Below, in pieces: positions 6,140 through 13,564 of a stretch of DNA of 32,780 bases. This DNA comes from Alphaproteobacteria bacterium. GTDB lineage: Bacteria; Pseudomonadota; Alphaproteobacteria; JABAAW01. Both the position numbers and the translations under genes were made by a program. The stretch's first letter is position 1. Every line of letters starts with the position of its first letter. The stretch spans positions 1 to 32,780 of the forward strand of contig JABACB010000012.1 of the NCBI GenBank assembly GCA_014237925.1. The letters run 5' to 3'. The notes below the pieces were generated by a model. That model was not told where the DNA came from. It did no database searches and was given only the letters and a program-made list of their open reading frames with translations.

Positions 6140-7566
6140 GGGGTCTCTTCCATGCGCGCTGTCAAGGTGTGGGCGCACGGCTGCTCCGCCGCGCTCAGAA
6201 TACGCGCTCTCACAAGGCTTCCCTTCACAAGACTCCCCGTGTCAAAATTTTTCCTGTCAAAATTTTCTTTGGCAGAATTTTCCCTGAGCTTCGCCCTCGT
6301 GGAGAGGCGCGCAATTTTGCCTGCAACCTTGTTGCAAGGAGGCAGCAGGCGTGTGCGCATGTTGTGGCGCGATCGACCGACGATGTCCTCTCCGCCTTCT
6401 TTGTTCTCGTCTCCCCCCTCGACGAGAAATCTGTCGCTGGTGGCGTAGAGCTCTTGCAAGAAGGCTTTGTGTGCTTCGGCGGCTTTCACGCGCAGCCTGC
6501 GCGCGCGCTCGCGCACGATGCCGCGTTCCACCTGCGGCATGCGCGCTGCCGGCGTGCCTTGGCGTGGCGAGAAGGGAAAGATGTGCAGCAGGTGCAACCC
6601 TGCGTCAGCGATGAGGGAGAGCGTGTTGTCGAACATAGCTTCGCTCTCGGTCGGGAAGCCCGCGATCAGGTCTGCTCCCAGCGCAAGGTCGGGACGTCTG
6701 GCGCGCAAGCTTCGGCAGAGCGCAACGGCTTGCTCGCGCGAATGGCGCCGTCGCATGCGTTTCAGAATCATGTTGTCGCCCGATTGCAATGAGAGATGCA
6801 GGTAGGGCATGAGCCGTTCCTCTTCGCCGAAAAGCCTTTGTAGAAGGGGGTCGAGCGCAGCTCCGTCGATCGAAGAGAGGCGCAGGCGTTCCAGACGCGG
6901 GCTCCGTCGTAGCACGGCTTCGACCAAGACCCCCAAAGGCGGGCGTTGCGGCAAGTCCTCACCCCACGAGGCGAGGTCGATGCCGCTCAAGACAACCTCC
7001 TTCACTCCGCGCGCGACCGCAAGCTCGACGCTCCGACAAGCAAGGTCGATATCCAACGAACGCGCGCCGCCGCGCGCCAAAGGAATCATGCAGAAAGTGC
7101 AACGATGGTTGCACCCCTGCTGCACAGGCAGCACGAACCGCGTGCGCTGGAAGGGTTGTGCGCTTTTCGTATCGAACGCTAGCAGCGGCGTACGCCTTTC
7201 GCGATCGGCACGGGGCAACATCGTTTCGGTGGCGAAGGCGTAGCTGCTGGCAAGCAGCTTTGTGTCGTTGCCTAGCACCTTCTCGACACCTTTCATCTTG
7301 CGATAGCTCTCGCCATTCAGGTGCGCCGCGCAACCCGCAACGACGATGCGCGCGTGCGGACGTTCGCGGTGGAGACGGCGAACCTTTTGCCGAACCTGTC
7401 GCTCTGCCTCAAGGGTTACCGCGCAGGAGTTGACGACGAGCGTCTCGTGCTGGAGAGACGATGCCTCTACTGGTGCTTGCAAACCTGGTGCTTGCAAGAG
7501 GGTAGCGATTTGCTCCCCTTCCGCGCGGTTGAGACGGCAGCCAAACGAGAAGACTCTATTCGTCAT
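6127..7566 (-). CDS. mtaB: tRNA N6-threonylcarbamoyladenosine(37) methylthiotransferase MtaB
   Basis: A radical SAM enzyme that adds a methylthio group to t6A at tRNA position 37. The N-terminal UPF0004 domain (about 1-110) has cysteines in FGCRLNRAE, VNSCAV and VAGCAAH for the auxiliary cluster. The radical SAM core has QQGCNHRCTFCMIPLARG (CxxxCxxC), and a C-terminal TRAM-like region follows. 479 residues, longer than most MtaB proteins, because the C-terminal third contains low-complexity inserts with two 15-bp arrays (KNFDR-like and GSLVK-like). ATG 7566 has AAGGA upstream; the gene follows dapF by 55 nt and overlaps ftsY by 13 nt. MtaB is preferred over MiaB because of the FGCRLN start. 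Confidence 0.93.
   Translation of the reverse strand: MTNRVFSFGCRLNRAEGEQIATLLQAPGLQAPVEASSLQHETLVVNSCAVTLEAERQVRQKVRRLHRERPHARIVVAGCAAHLNGESYRKMKGVEKVLGNDTKLLASSYAFATETMLPRADRERRTPLLAFDTKSAQPFQRTRFVLPVQQGCNHRCTFCMIPLARGGARSLDIDLACRSVELAVARGVKEVVLSGIDLASWGEDLPQRPPLGVLVEAVLRRSPRLERLRLSSIDGAALDPLLQRLFGEEERLMPYLHLSLQSGDNMILKRMRRRHSREQAVALCRSLRARRPDLALGADLIAGFPTESEAMFDNTLSLIADAGLHLLHIFPFSPRQGTPAARMPQVERGIVRERARRLRVKAAEAHKAFLQELYATSDRFLVEGGDENKEGGEDIVGRSRHNMRTRLLPPCNKVAGKIARLSTRAKLRENSAKENFDRKNFDTGSLVKGSLVRARILSAAEQPCAHTLTARMEETPCSL
6210..6286. repeat. Two adjacent 15-bp tandem arrays in mtaB
   Basis: TCACAAGGCTTCCCT-type units at 6210 and 6225, then TCAAAATTTTTCCTG-type units at 6242, 6257 and 6272. 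All are in frame and encode GSLVK- and KNFDR-like repeats in the TRAM region of MtaB. Confidence 0.92.
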
Positions 7567-7574
7567 TCCAAGTC

Positions 7575-7604
7575 CTTGTCTTGACGCTTCTTGTCTTGAC
7601 GCTT
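7575..7604. repeat. 15-bp tandem repeat x2 between dapF and mtaB
   Basis: CTTGTCTTGACGCTT twice in succession in the 55-nt gap; noncoding. Confidence 0.93.
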
Positions 7605-7621
7605 TTTGGGAGGAGAAGGCG

Positions 7622-8584
7622 TCATGCGAGCAGATGCGTTGTGCCGAAAAAGGCGTAGTCGGCGGGTCCTGTCATGACGACGGGTGCGCTGTCGCTCCGC
7701 CATGCGAGGTCCAAGTCTCCCCCCTCCATGCGCACGCAAACCTCGCGTTGCAACAACCCTCGTCGCACGCCTGCAACCACTGTCGCGCACGCAGCGCTGC
7801 CGCAAGCATGCGTGTTGCCCGCGCCTCGTTCCCAGACGAAAAGTTTGACGGCTCGTCCCCCCTCCTCAGCGCGTGCGAAAGAAATGTTTGCGCCAAAGCG
7901 GAACAGAGGATGTTTCTCCATCTTGATGCCGTGTTGCAACAGGTCTTGTTTCAAGCGCGCGTCAGACTTTTCGGAAAAGAAGACGGCGTGCGGATTGCCC
8001 ATGCTTACGCCGAAAGGTTTGTCGTAGCCCTTCCCGAATTTGTCGTGCGTAAGCGCCAAGGCTTCGCTTCGACAGGGTTTTGTCAAGCCCAGTGCTTCGG
8101 CAGAAAACTTCGGCACACCCATCTCGACGGCGATCATACGCTCCGACAGGCGTTCTGCGTGCAAGCGCTGTCCTGCGACGAATAACGAGAGTGTCCTTCT
8201 GCGGCGGAAGGTTCTGTCGTGGTCGAAGACATAACGCGCGGCGCAGCGCGTGCCGTTGCCGCAGGCTTGCGCTTGCGAAGCGTCGGGGTTGAAGATCGTC
8301 ATGTCGAAGGCGTCTGTTTTGTTCTTGGGTTTCGTCATCACCAGCAGCTGGTCGAAGCCGATGCCGCGGCTCCGCTGTGCTATCCGTTGCACGGCGAGCG
8401 AATCGAGCATGGCCAAGTCATGCTCGATGCTGTCATGCTCGATGCTGTCATGCTCGATGCTGTCATGCTCGATGCTGTTTGTCGCGTGCGTGCCTTGTCG
8501 CGCGTCGATCAGGACGAAATCGTTGCCGAGTCCGTGCATCTTGCAAAACGGCACTCGTGCGCTGTCGTTGCGTGCGAATTTCAT
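7622..8584 (-). CDS. dapF: Diaminopimelate epimerase
   Basis: Cofactor-independent epimerase converting LL- to meso-diaminopimelate for lysine and peptidoglycan synthesis. It begins MKFARNDSARVPFCKMHGLGNDFVLID. Both catalytic cysteines are present, in ACGNGTRCAARYV and in GAGNTHACGSAACATV. 320 residues, longer than typical DapF (about 270-290); most of the excess is a loop after VLIDARQG with four perfect 15-bp units encoding SIEHD. ATG 8584 overlaps the stop of the J-domain gene as ATGA. The dapF-mtaB-ftsY order occurs in other alphaproteobacteria. Confidence 0.96.
   Translation of the reverse strand: MKFARNDSARVPFCKMHGLGNDFVLIDARQGTHATNSIEHDSIEHDSIEHDSIEHDLAMLDSLAVQRIAQRSRGIGFDQLLVMTKPKNKTDAFDMTIFNPDASQAQACGNGTRCAARYVFDHDRTFRRRRTLSLFVAGQRLHAERLSERMIAVEMGVPKFSAEALGLTKPCRSEALALTHDKFGKGYDKPFGVSMGNPHAVFFSEKSDARLKQDLLQHGIKMEKHPLFRFGANISFARAEEGGRAVKLFVWERGAGNTHACGSAACATVVAGVRRGLLQREVCVRMEGGDLDLAWRSDSAPVVMTGPADYAFFGTTHLLA
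8417..8476. repeat. 15-bp tandem repeat x4, perfect, in dapF
   Basis: Four identical units of GTCATGCTCGATGCT (8417, 8432, 8447, 8462) encode SIEHD four times in DapF. The perfect identity suggests recent expansion. Confidence 0.98.
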
Positions 8585-9237
8585 GACGAGAGGATATTGT
8601 AGTCTTTGAAGAGTAGCATAGCCTGGTTGAGCTGGCTCATACGCTCGTGGTCTCCCTTGACGGCATCGGGGTGGAAGACAGAGGCGAGGTCGCGGAAGCG
8701 ACGGCGCACCTGCTCTTCGCTCGGGCGCACGCTCGCGCGCAAGCCGAAGATGTAGCATGCATCCTCCAAGGTGCGGCAGTTCGAGGGCAGGGGGCGAAAC
8801 GCCAACCGCTCGATGCCGCGCTCCAACTCGGCGATGCGCTGCTCGTTCTTGTCGTGTCGTGTCTTGCGTTGTGCGCGTTGCTTCGTGTTTTCGAGAGAGA
8901 GCGCCCATTCTCGCTTGTCCAGTGCCAAGGCGAGCGCGAGCGCCTTGCGGAGCGTGGCGGCGTCTTTGTCGAACGACAGGTTCTCTTTCAGGCGCACTTG
9001 CAAGCGCGGTTTGCGTTTCAAGGTCTCTCCCTTGTGTGCGCCGCTCTTGAGGACGACGGTGTCGCGTTCGAAAAGCGGCGGCTCGCCAGGATCTGTCATC
9101 TCGTCCAGCGCCTGCGGCGGCAGCAGAATGGCGACCGCGCGCAACAGGTCGCCTACGCTCACATTGCGCCGCTCGGCGAGCGCAAGCACTTGGCGACGAA
9201 ATGCCGCCGTGCATGCGATGGCGATGGGGTGTCCCAT
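8581..9237 (-). CDS. J-domain (DnaJ-like) protein
   Basis: A 218-residue protein whose last about 60 residues form a J domain: YIFGLRASVRPSEEQVRRRFRDLA, then the HPD tripeptide in SVFHPDAVKGDHERMSQLNQAM. Such a domain would stimulate the ATPase of an Hsp70 partner. The first about 150 residues, Arg/Lys- and Ala-rich with probable helices, are not recognised. I chose ATG 9237 (MGHPIAIACTAAF); an upstream in-frame ATG at 9291 would add residues coded by a noncoding-looking 7-bp repeat. The gene overlaps dapF by ATGA and heads the operon through tadA. The client and Hsp70 partner are unknown. Confidence 0.82.
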   Translation of the reverse strand: MGHPIAIACTAAFRRQVLALAERRNVSVGDLLRAVAILLPPQALDEMTDPGEPPLFERDTVVLKSGAHKGETLKRKPRLQVRLKENLSFDKDAATLRKALALALALDKREWALSLENTKQRAQRKTRHDKNEQRIAELERGIERLAFRPLPSNCRTLEDACYIFGLRASVRPSEEQVRRRFRDLASVFHPDAVKGDHERMSQLNQAMLLFKDYNILSS

Positions 9238-9250
9238 ATCGAAACCAAAC

Positions 9251-9285
9251 CAATTCTCAATTCCCAATTTCCAATTTCCAATTCG
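9251..9285. repeat. 7-bp noncoding tandem repeat x5
   Basis: CAATTCT, CAATTCC, CAATTTC, CAATTTC and CAATTCG in exact 7-bp register, in the 85-nt gap between the peroxiredoxin and J-protein genes. It is AT-rich against GC-rich surroundings and may overlap the operon promoter. Confidence 0.95.
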
Positions 9286-9322
9286 AGGCAAGTCAATTCT
9301 ATCGAAGTCTCTTCGCTCGAAA

Positions 9323-9856
9323 TCAATCGAGCTCTGTCAAGGCATCGAGCACGGCACCAGCAGAGCTGATGCGACATTCGCCGCGCGCCTCAGGGGCGGA
9401 GAGCCACCGTACCACGCCGCAATCGAGAATGACCGCAAAGCGCAGGCAACGTTTGCCCAATCCGAACGGCGACAAATCCGTCTCCATGCCGAAGGCGCGC
9501 GTCGCCTCGCGCGAAGCGTCGCTCAGCATCAAGAGCGGCGGCAGGTCGTCGCTCTCTTCGGCAAGCAGCGCGTAGCTCTCGCGCCACGCCTGCATGACGA
9601 AAGGATCCTGGGTCGTCAAGCAGGCGATGCGCTCCACGCCGTGGTCGCGCAACGCGGTACGCTCGCGCAGCACTTCGGGCAGGTGGTCTTTCGAGCAGAC
9701 CGGCGTGAAGGCGCCAGGCATGCCGAAAAGAACGCTGCGTCCTGTGGCAAAAAGGCTCGCGGAAGCGATACGCTCCACCTTCCCCTCTGTCAACACGAAG
9801 AAGAAGGTGTGCGGCAACGCCGCGCCTTGACGCAGGATGGGCTTCGCAAGGGGCAT
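9323..9856 (-). CDS. Prx5-type peroxiredoxin
   Basis: A 177-residue thiol peroxidase of the Prx5/AhpC-TSA family, which reduces peroxides in the cytosol. The peroxidatic Cys lies in the diagnostic GMPGAFTPVCSKDHLP segment, with the supporting Arg expected near GKRCLRFAVI. Several other cysteines (ACLTT, RCLRF, LDCGV, GECRI) could resolve the disulfide, but which one does cannot be said. It starts at ATG 9856, 8 nt after the stop of the ScsB-like gene, so the two form a redox pair on one transcript. No glutaredoxin domain is fused. The reductant is unknown. Confidence 0.92.
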   Translation of the reverse strand: MPLAKPILRQGAALPHTFFFVLTEGKVERIASASLFATGRSVLFGMPGAFTPVCSKDHLPEVLRERTALRDHGVERIACLTTQDPFVMQAWRESYALLAEESDDLPPLLMLSDASREATRAFGMETDLSPFGLGKRCLRFAVILDCGVVRWLSAPEARGECRISSAGAVLDALTELD

Positions 9857-9864
9857 ACTTGGCG

Positions 9865-12252
9865 TCACGGCTTGCTCGCTTGGTCGCCTGTTGAGTCGCC
9901 CGTTTGAGCGCGCGTCGTTTGGGCGCGTGTCGTTTGGGCGCGCAAGGTCTCGGCGTAAGCGAGCGCATCGAGAAAGGTCTTTTGTCCGTACATCTCGGGC
10001 AAGAGCAACACCTCGCCGGCAGGAGCGAACAGCGCGGTGAAGGGAATCGCGTAGCGGCGATGCTCGCGCAGGAAGGCTGCGATGCGCGCATCGTGCGAAG
10101 TCCAGTCGGCGCGCATCAACACGACGGGCAGCCGCGTCAAGCGTGCGCGCACGGCGGCAGTCTTGTAGACGCGCTGCTCGATCACCTTGCACGACAGGCA
10201 CCAGTCGGCGGTGACATTCACGACAACTAGATTATCAGAAGCCAAGAAGGCGGGAATGCGCTCGGGCGCGAAAGGTTGCCAGACAAGCGCCGCCGTCTCT
10301 TGCGAGGGCGAAACCCCAAGCTTCTGCTTCTCAAGCTTCTGCTGCTGCGTGTTTTCGTTCGGCAAAATGTTCAGCAGGACAGCGACGAGGACGGGGCTTG
10401 TCAAGAGGAGAGCCAACCGTACGGAAGCGAACGCTCGGCGCGGTACACCGCGTGCGTCTGCCTGCTGCTTTTTACGCAAGGCGAGGACGACGAGCAATGT
10501 CGTCGCAGCCAGTATACTGGCGGCGGTGAGCGAGAGCTGTTTTGCGAAGATAGAAAAGAGCCACAGCGAAGCGGCGAGAATGGCGAGCGCGAGAATTTTT
10601 CGTAAAATCTCCGACCACGCGCCAGGGGGAGGCAGGATTTTCGCAACCCTGCGCGGACAAACCGCTGCCAGCAACAGAGGCGTTGCCATGCCTGCGCCCA
10701 TGAGGGCGAACATGAGAAAGACGACGGGAGCCCGTTGCACGACGGCGGCGCTGAGCGCACTGCCGAGAATGGGAGCAGCACAAGGGGTTGCAAGCCAAGT
10801 CATCAGCATGCCCGTTGCGCACTCGCTGCCCCATTCTTTTCTGCGCGAGGTTGTTTCTTCGTTCAAAAAGGTTTTTCGGAATTTCTTTGAGGATTTTTTG
10901 AAAGGAATTTTTGCAGGGGCTTTTTCGCTGTAGGCGGGAAAGGGGAGGGACACGATTCGCCATCCGTCGCAAGCAAGCAGCAGCAGCAGCGCTGCGATCG
11001 AGCCGTTGAAGACGGGCCAGTGGAACTGGAACCCCCAGCCGAGTTTTTCTCCGCCGCTTTTCGCCAGTACCAGCACGAAAGCCAGCAGCAGGAAAGCGAG
11101 CATCATGCCGAGCGCGTTTGCCAGCAAGGCTCGTTGCAACTTGCTGCTTGTCTTGTTTGTTGTTTGTCGTTCTTTGCGGTCTGCGTCGTCGGCGCGCGCG
11201 AGCGAGGTGATCTTGATGGCGAGGACGGGAAAGACGCAAGGCATGGCGTTCAGCACCAAGCCGCCGAGGAAGGCAAGCACCACCAGTCCCAGCATCGAGG
11301 CGGAGCTGGGTAGAAGCGAGCTTGCTGCCTGAGCTTCGAGATGGGTGGAGGATTGGGTGGAGGAGGCGGAGGACGCAGAGGACTCGTAGGGTGAGCGCGC
11401 GAGCTCAGCCGTTGCCAGCACCGCTACGGGGGAGAGGTTGTCGGCGGCAAGGGTGACGCGCACAGAGGTGGCAGATGCGTCGCGTGCAAACCTTCCTTCC
11501 GCCGCAAAGCGCAGCTTGCGAGAGCCTTTCCCTTTCAGCGAGGTCAGCGCGAACAAGCCGCCTTGCTCGGCTGCCGCGCGCTCGACGATGAGACGCGGGT
11601 TGCGCAGAGGTTGCTCGCTCGACCAAGTTCCCTGCAACAAGACGCTCTGCTCCTCTTCGCCTGTTAATGTTAACTCTCCTCCCCCCCCTTCCCCTTCCTC
11701 TGTGGGAGAAGCGACCGGCAAGTAGGTGAGCCGTAGCCCCGCCTCTCGTCTCGATCCTTGTGCCGCTTCTTGTGGCACCTGTCGGAGCAGCGAAGCGATA
11801 AGACGGCGTTCCTGCTCGCCCGCAAGCTCTGTCGTCAGGGTCGTCTCGATCGGCAGACAGACTTGCGCGCAGGCGGCAAAGCTCACCGCAACACGCTCTC
11901 CTGCCTCGAAGGGCGAGCGCGTCGTGAACGGCAGCGCGGCGCGTCCCTCGTAGCCGTAGCTTTGTGCGCCGAAAAGATCGAAGGTCTGCGGAAAAGGCCA
12001 GAGGAAGGAGCTGGCGTTCGAGCGCCAGCTGAGCTCGGTCGGGAAGACATTGACCGTGTTCTTGCGCCACGAGATCTTCCACGAAGGGTTGAGCGAGAAG
12101 AACAACGCACCGCTCCTCTCGCCCGTCTGCAGCAGGCGCACAGAGCCATAGTCGAATTGTTGCGCGCGTGCGGACACGGGGGCAAGGCAGAGCAAAAGCA
12201 TCGCCACGAACAGCCTTCTAGAAGACATCAACGGGCTTGTCACAGGTCTCAT
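9865..12252 (-). CDS. ScsB/DsbD-like protein-disulfide reductase
   Basis: A 795-residue membrane enzyme that carries electrons from cytosolic thioredoxin to the periplasm. Order: signal sequence (RRLFVAMLLLCLAPVSARA); a periplasmic DsbD-N-like domain of the ScsB type (about 25-320, with FAACAQVCLP); a transmembrane DsbD domain with paired cysteines in LNAMPCVFPVLAIKI and LATPCAAPILGSAL; and a C-terminal thioredoxin-like domain with CxxC in TADWCLSCKVIEQ. Between the two membrane halves there is a Lys/Ser-rich insert (KSSKKFRKTFLNEETTS). The C-terminal tail holds three 15-bp units (AQTTR), and a 15-bp pair lies before the thioredoxin domain. ATG 12252 or 12228 could be the start; both leave the signal sequence. 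Followed by the peroxiredoxin gene after 8 nt. Confidence 0.9.
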   Translation of the reverse strand: MRPVTSPLMSSRRLFVAMLLLCLAPVSARAQQFDYGSVRLLQTGERSGALFFSLNPSWKISWRKNTVNVFPTELSWRSNASSFLWPFPQTFDLFGAQSYGYEGRAALPFTTRSPFEAGERVAVSFAACAQVCLPIETTLTTELAGEQERRLIASLLRQVPQEAAQGSRREAGLRLTYLPVASPTEEGEGGGGELTLTGEEEQSVLLQGTWSSEQPLRNPRLIVERAAAEQGGLFALTSLKGKGSRKLRFAAEGRFARDASATSVRVTLAADNLSPVAVLATAELARSPYESSASSASSTQSSTHLEAQAASSLLPSSASMLGLVVLAFLGGLVLNAMPCVFPVLAIKITSLARADDADRKERQTTNKTSSKLQRALLANALGMMLAFLLLAFVLVLAKSGGEKLGWGFQFHWPVFNGSIAALLLLLACDGWRIVSLPFPAYSEKAPAKIPFKKSSKKFRKTFLNEETTSRRKEWGSECATGMLMTWLATPCAAPILGSALSAAVVQRAPVVFLMFALMGAGMATPLLLAAVCPRRVAKILPPPGAWSEILRKILALAILAASLWLFSIFAKQLSLTAASILAATTLLVVLALRKKQQADARGVPRRAFASVRLALLLTSPVLVAVLLNILPNENTQQQKLEKQKLGVSPSQETAALVWQPFAPERIPAFLASDNLVVVNVTADWCLSCKVIEQRVYKTAAVRARLTRLPVVLMRADWTSHDARIAAFLREHRRYAIPFTALFAPAGEVLLLPEMYGQKTFLDALAYAETLRAQTTRAQTTRAQTGDSTGDQASKP
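9902..9946. repeat. 15-bp tandem repeat x3 at the 3' end of the scsB-like gene
   Basis: Units at 9902, 9917 and 9932 (GTTTGGGCGCGTGTC type) encode AQTTR three times in the C-terminal tail, beyond the thioredoxin domain. Confidence 0.94.
10318..10347. repeat. 15-bp tandem repeat x2 in the scsB-like gene
   Basis: AAGCTTCTGCTTCTC followed by AAGCTTCTGCTGCTG, encoding the QQQKLEKQKL linker before the thioredoxin-like domain. Confidence 0.9.
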
Positions 12253-12297
12253 CCTTCGTCTCGTTCTTGCGCCTCGTTCTTGCTCTGTGGCTTATTC

Positions 12298-12326
12298 TTG
12301 CAAAAAGCTTGCGCTTCGTCTACAAT
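12298..12326 (+). promoter_or_regulatory. Sigma70-type promoter of yqgE
   Basis: TTGCAA (12298-12303), a 17-nt spacer, then TACAAT (12321-12326). Predicted start near 12333, giving a leader of about 110 nt before ATG 12443. It supports translation of the long N-terminal tail of YqgE. Confidence 0.72.
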
Positions 12327-12442
12327 GGGTGACAAATGGGGGGAGGAGAGACAGAGAGCAAGACACGAAGAGACGAACAAGTCTCGGCAAGGCCCCCCCC
12401 TCAAGAAATCCTGTTGTGCAAGACCGTCGTCGAGGAGTTGTC

Positions 12443-13501
12443 ATGGTAGGAGAAAAGAAGAAAACAAGCAAAGCGCCTGCCAAAGTGCCTTCCTTGCCTG
12501 TCGAGGCTTCCGAACAACAAACCGAAAAGAAACGGGTTGTGCGCAAAGAATCGACAAGGCAGTCGGCGAAGCAATCGACAAAAAAAGCTTCCAGCAGAGA
12601 ATCGAGCAAGGAATCGCAGAAAAGCAAGGTAGCATCGCAGACAGCCCCCAAGGTAGCATCGCAGACAGCCCCCAAGGTAGCATCGCAGACAGCCCCCAAA
12701 GTAGCACCGCAGGAAGCACCCAAGGTAAGTTCCAAAGTAAGTCCCAAAGCAACGCCAAACATCGTGCCTAGCAAGGCGCGTAGCACCCCCTCCTCCATCT
12801 TGCAGAATATGACGCGAGAACGGCGAAAGCAGCGCGAACAGCGAGAACAACAAGAAGAATCGTTGCTGACAACAAGCACCACCCGCTCTCGCGTGGCGGG
12901 CGTACGCAAAGGCGCGCGCAAGGACGGGCAACAAGGTCGTTCGTCGGCGAAGGGTTACTGGCAAGGTCAGATGCTGCTCGCCAGCCCCGCCATCGGCGAC
13001 CAACGTTTCGAGCGTAGCGTCATCTACCTGTGTCATCAGGGCGAGGACGGTGCGCTCGGGCTGGTCGTCAACAAGATCGCCGAAAAGATCCAGTTCACCG
13101 ACGTGCTCGATCACTTGAACATTCCCTTTGCCTCCAGCTTCGAGCGCATCTCGGTGCATGTGGGCGGTCCCGTCGAAAGCAGTCGCGGCTTCGTGCTGCA
13201 TTCGCCTGAGAAAATGTTCGCAGGCACGATCGAACTCGGAGACCTGGCCATGACCGCCTCCGCCGACATACTCAAGCAGATCGCCGAAGGCAAGGGACCG
13301 AAGAATTATGTCTTCCTGCTGGGCTACGCGGGCTGGGGAACAGGACAGCTCGACAAGGAGATCGAACGCAACGCATGGTTGCATCTGCCCTTCGACCGCG
13401 ACCTCGTCTTCGGAGAGGACGACCAAGACAAATGGGCGCGCGCCATGCAGAAGCTGGGCGTCTCGCCGCATTTGCTCTCAGGAACTTCGGGCAACGCCTG
13501 A
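12443..13501 (+). CDS. yqgE: YqgE/AlgH family protein with a long Lys/Ser-rich N-terminal tail
   Basis: The C-terminal half (about residue 171 to 352) is a complete YqgE/AlgH domain: GQMLLASPAIGDQRFERSVIYLC, GALGLVVNK, HVGGPV, a GYAGWGTGQLDKEI motif and a closing segment with FDRDLVFGEDD. The biochemical role of this family is not settled. Usual members are about 185-200 residues; here about 170 residues are added in front, rich in Lys, Ser, Ala, Thr and Gln and including four 24-bp units (residues 62-93). The tail is probably real: ATG 12443 has GAGGAG upstream, a good promoter lies further upstream, and the repeats keep frame. It resembles histone-H1-like bacterial tails in composition only. 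Confidence 0.9.
   Translation: MVGEKKKTSKAPAKVPSLPVEASEQQTEKKRVVRKESTRQSAKQSTKKASSRESSKESQKSKVASQTAPKVASQTAPKVASQTAPKVAPQEAPKVSSKVSPKATPNIVPSKARSTPSSILQNMTRERRKQREQREQQEESLLTTSTTRSRVAGVRKGARKDGQQGRSSAKGYWQGQMLLASPAIGDQRFERSVIYLCHQGEDGALGLVVNKIAEKIQFTDVLDHLNIPFASSFERISVHVGGPVESSRGFVLHSPEKMFAGTIELGDLAMTASADILKQIAEGKGPKNYVFLLGYAGWGTGQLDKEIERNAWLHLPFDRDLVFGEDDQDKWARAMQKLGVSPHLLSGTSGNA
12626..12745. repeat. 24-bp tandem repeat x4 with 12-bp remnants in yqgE
   Basis: Three perfect 24-bp units (12626, 12650, 12674), a diverged fourth (12698-12721), then two 12-bp half-like units (12722, 12734). They encode a KVASQTAP repeat in the basic tail. Confidence 0.96.
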
Positions 13502-13518
13502 CCGCAGCAATCGAGAGC

Positions 13519-13564
13519 TTGGGCGGCTTGCTCCTTGGGCGGTTTATTCTTGGGCGGTTTACTC
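13519..13564. repeat. 15/16-bp tandem repeat x3 between yqgE and mlaA
   Basis: TTGGGCGG-led units at 13519 (16 bp), 13535 and 13550 (15 bp each). The array fills most of the 57-nt gap between the convergent genes and runs into the mlaA stop codon. Confidence 0.9.

Noticed and set aside
6140-6178. An earlier in-frame start for ftsY at 6178
   Set aside because: It would lengthen the overlap with mtaB to about 50 nt; ATG 6139 is a better-placed start with normal FtsY N-domain sequence.
9238-9291. N-terminal extension of the J-domain protein starting at 9291
   Set aside because: The extra residues are a translation of a 7-bp noncoding array and look unlike a protein N-terminus; ATG 9237 is preferred, though not proven.
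12626-12721. Repeats as a CRISPR array
   Set aside because: Units are directly adjacent with no spacers and are in frame inside a gene; the same holds for all other arrays in the window.
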